Source: Pomacea canaliculata
Taxonomy: Eukaryota; Mollusca; Gastropoda; Architaenioglossa; Ampullariidae
Direction of reading: 5' to 3'
Length of the DNA stretch: 64,000 bases
Assembly (NCBI RefSeq): GCF_003073045.1
Contig: NC_037596.1
Location: 6,653,416 to 6,717,415, forward strand
The notes beneath the pieces are model-generated. The model had not been told where the DNA came from and did not search any database. It saw nothing but the letters and a program-made list of their open reading frames with translations. Below, piece after piece: positions 61,243 through 64,000 of this stretch. The translations under genes were made by a program, and so were the position numbers. Within the stretch, counting starts at the first letter, position 1, and every line of letters starts with the position of its first letter.

Positions 61243-63447
61243 ATGGAGACTTGGTGTGTGTTGCTGATCTTAGCTTCAATTCCTTTAAGTAAGTTTGTGT
61301 TTTGGTTGCTACATTGTTAACGCTTCTTCCTATGTAGGGTTAGGGTTAGGGTTAGGGTAGAACTAGTGGTGTACTAGTGTGTGTGTGTGACTAAGAGATT
61401 ACACTTTTATGTCCAGTATGCCTCTTGCGAAAATAAATATCTCCCGATGATAGAAGGACACATCTGCTCCCGTGATGGCAGTTTCGAATCTAACGACTCA
61501 TCCTGTTGTCTAAGGTTGCTGCTGTCTCTCCAGTGGCAGTCAGGTATTCTCAGGCTGTAAACAGCGCAGCACCGTTAAGTCTCCTCCGCCCGTTTCTCGG
61601 TCTCGAACCCATTCTGATGGCTCTCGCTCCTGGAGGATAACACGACCCTGCCTCGTGGGGAAGACAGCTAACAAGGATGATGCCATGTAGGGCTATCGAG
61701 GATGCGACCCCGTTTGTATTCATTTTCTCCGATGTGCATGGCTGCTGTGGTAACAAGTTTGTGGTGCATTGTTTCGCGGGGTCTCTAGCATCCTGGCTTT
61801 ATGATAGCGACTATACTTGGAAAACTGGAAGACGGTCACGGCGATTTATAACAGAGAAGGGGTTGAAGGGAAAGCCAAAGTTAGTCCACTGTTTTTTGAG
61901 ACCGTTAGTTTGGTGCTCCCCTGCTTACTTTTGTATAGGACACAACACGAGGATGCTATACAGCGCTGTAGTGTTGTGTGTTGTGCTCAAGGAAGTTGAG
62001 GATTTGTGTCATCCATATTATGTAAAAGAGACTTTGAGGAAGACTGTTAAGGTTCACTTTAGCCTACTATACTGGTGGCTGGAGACTCTGAATCTTGTAA
62101 ATAGAGAAGCATAGATACTAAAAATTACATACCGCCATCCTAAATTTTGTCAAGGAAAGCCTTGATGAGTTGTCTGTTGCAATGGTAGTTCCAGAAGCTT
62201 CTTCACTATTAGTTTACAGAGAGACAGAGAGAGAGAGAGAGAAGAGAGAGGAGAGAGAATGTAAAGATATGATGAGATTTGTCGATGCTACATTACTTCA
62301 TACAGTTCAATCGAAAAGGCTAAAACATGTTATTGTTATTTTAAAACATATATGCGCTGGTTGCCAGTTGACCATCTACCCACTCGACCGAGTCAGACCA
62401 CGCAGAAATGTAACTTGACCAAAGATATTGTATTTCAATGTCTTTAGTTCGACCATCAATTAGTCGATTCTTCCACAATACAGAATCGAATTGATCACAG
62501 CCCTGAGTAGATATGTGACCATGATATGAGTTTTGTCTGAAAGGCCCAAGATTAATAACCAATGCAAAAAAACCCATAAATATCTCTCATACCTGGTTCA
62601 TTACCGGAACACAGCTACGTCCCACTTCTCTCTGTTCAGTCTGCTCAGCTCCACTCCCTTCTGCTCAGTAAAATCAAACACAAAGCCACTTTTCAATAAC
62701 TGCTTAATTTGGGGTCTCTTGTCCCAAGTAACTTAGCTGCACCACCACCGCATTTGTGATTACGGATTAGACTTATTTACAAATCTTTCATTGGAAAGCA
62801 ACAACAGTGCATGTGAACCAATAATAACAAATTTTTGTCACATTTATCAAGATATTGTAAACTCTTATGCAGGAAGTTGTCAAATTTCGCTGAAATGTTT
62901 GGTGATTTTAAATGGTGCTTATCTTCTACGACAATGTGAGGATGCTGTGCTGTATAGTTTCATTATTCAAAATTTTTATTTTTTGCCTTACATAAAGTAT
63001 ATCTAAATGTATTATTATGTAACCCCATAGCGTGACCTTAACTACAAACTTTTCATGTATTATTGCTTGCAGCTTGGGAGATAGGTGAGGAGTTGAAATG
63101 TCCAGATGTCTTCACTGACGGTATAAACATCATTACCTGCACAATCAACAAGACAGCCATCGACAATGCTGGTTGCCTTTCAATGCAGAAGTCAGTAACA
63201 TTTGATCTTACAGTGGACAACACTACAAATACACCATGTCTCGCTGCTTACAATCCAGATAACTGCACTGGAAAACAGAATGAAGAGCAATGTTGGTGTG
63301 ATCATAAGAATGGAAATATCTTTGTCTATAAATTTTCTTTCCACTTCAACCGCACCATACACAAAGGGGGACAAATGGAATGCAAACTTTGCATATCTTC
63401 AAATCATTCTGACACAACCGCCACTGGCAGCTGCAAAAATTTGAAAG
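61243..63447 (+). CDS. Gene F: ten-Cys domain protein, 3' end outside the window
   Basis: Signal exon 61243-61288: METWCVLLILASIPL, donor TTTAA/GTAAGT, phase 1. Domain exon 63073-63447 (375 nt, acceptor TTGCTTGCAG, phase 1-1) encodes WEIGEELKCPDVF to SCKNLK. Ten cysteines, gaps 12, 11, 20, 8, 8, 1, 27, 2, 13. More sequons than gene E in the middle (NTT, NCT). The signal peptide differs from gene E at one residue (Ser to Cys at position 5). Downstream exons lie beyond 64000; none could be seen to the edge. Confidence 0.68.
61335..61359. repeat. Short interstitial telomere-type array (TTAGGG)
   Basis: Four perfect TTAGGG-phase units in the first intron of gene F. The aligned place in gene E (about 55720-55745) has none. 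Confidence 0.9.
63073..63447 (+). CDS. Gene F exon 2: ten-Cys domain
   Basis: 125 residues. N-terminal third and the block from CWCDHK to FHFNRTIH are nearly the same as in gene E; the DNTTNTPCLAAYNPDNC segment is not. Confidence 0.88.
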
Positions 63448-64000
63448 GTAGTTTCACATGATGGTGATTCAACTTATAAACCAATTATGAATAAATGCAT
63501 GAGTATGGTACAGAATAATGTGACCATAGTTCTGAATTCTCTGAAGTTTAGGTAAGCCAACAAGAAGTGCATTGTAGTAATCAGTTTGGCAGAGAATGAG
63601 CAACATTGTGAGTTTGTTAACCACATTTAAAGACAGAATTCTACCAATTTTCCCCAATTCTTCAGGCTTGCTTATGTCATTGATTGACAGCTATGTAGCA
63701 AATAGTGTAAATGATATTAAAGTTATTTCAACAGGCCAAAAAAAAGGTAGAAATTATTTCATAAAAGTAAGGGAAATATTCTGTATCTAAATTTTTTTTT
63801 TGAGACAAGATATTGGATTTTCATGTTCCCATGTAAAGAACATTAACTAAACCAAAGGAACAGTTTCTCTGTCTTCACTTTCTCTGAGAAGTACATGTGA
63901 ATCATTGCTGCCATGTATACCCAGTCTCAGATATAGTTATGTAATTATACTATCCCTAGAAGCTCAATGAGAGTGTGTAGCCAGGTGTAAGTGGTTAACT

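Larger units (their letters stand above)
60420..63650. repeat. Tandem duplication, right copy (contains gene F start)
   Basis: Partner of 54325-57895. Offset about 6.1 kb at the left end and 5.76 kb at the domain exon because of indels. It gained a TTAGGG array at 61335-61359 and a GA-rich run at 62218-62258. Confidence 0.88.

Overview
The window is animal nuclear DNA: AT-rich, with short exons in long gt-ag introns and many SINEs, LINE fragments, MITEs and microsatellites. The tRNA-derived SINEs, including one whose tail reads GGCGTAAAACACC on the minus strand, and the multi-Ig surface proteins suggest a mollusc, most likely a gastropod. That assignment is inference; no rRNA, tRNA or housekeeping gene fixes the species.

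The main content is a cluster of seven related genes for secreted or membrane-anchored extracellular proteins, each exon-modular with phase-1 introns. Five carry one copy of a ten-cysteine domain on a single exon of 375-390 nt: gene A (minus, signal exon near 14.1 kb, domain 7.7-7.3 kb, TM 6.8 kb), gene B (plus, 29.6-31.3 kb), gene C (plus, 38.5-42.0 kb), gene E (plus, from 55.6 kb) and gene F (plus, from 61.2 kb, running off the right edge). The shared signature is C-x12-C-x11-C-x(16-20)-C-x(8-9)-C-x(8-10)-C-W-C-x27-C-x2-C-x(13-14)-C, with an N-glycosylation sequon (I/V-N-x-T-A) just after the second Cys. Two genes carry a second exon type starting ISLSPCG: gene D (plus, 44.5-53.6 kb), which continues into a split Ig-like domain and three more Ig-like exons, and its inverted partner A0 (minus, 1.28 to 0.32 kb, leaving the window on the left). 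I do not recognise either N-terminal domain as a named family. The Ig exons, signal peptides, TM segments, tandem duplication and fast exon divergence suggest a lineage-specific recognition receptor family, possibly immune; that role is inference.

Layout. 0.3-1.3 kb: start of gene A0. 3.2-3.5 kb: SINE. 6.7-14.1 kb: gene A, whose first intron holds a SINE, an imperfect tandem duplication (8.9-10.8 and 11.95-13.7 kb) and a hAT-type MITE. 17.3-18.5 kb: two copies of one TIR element around minisatellites. 18.5-29.6 kb: non-coding, with diverged local duplications. 29.6-31.3 kb: gene B. 31.3-38.5 kb: SINEs, a CAT microsatellite and a Tigger/pogo element nested in a hAT-like element. 38.5-42 kb: gene C. 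43-44 kb: LINE remnant. 44.5-53.6 kb: gene D with an antisense LINE 3' end and a TAA microsatellite in its intron. 54.3-57.9 kb and 60.4-63.65 kb: tandem duplication giving genes E and F; the F intron holds a short TTAGGG array absent from E.

Exon limits come from reading splice sites, frame and phase by eye. 3' ends, cytoplasmic exons and UTRs are mostly unresolved.
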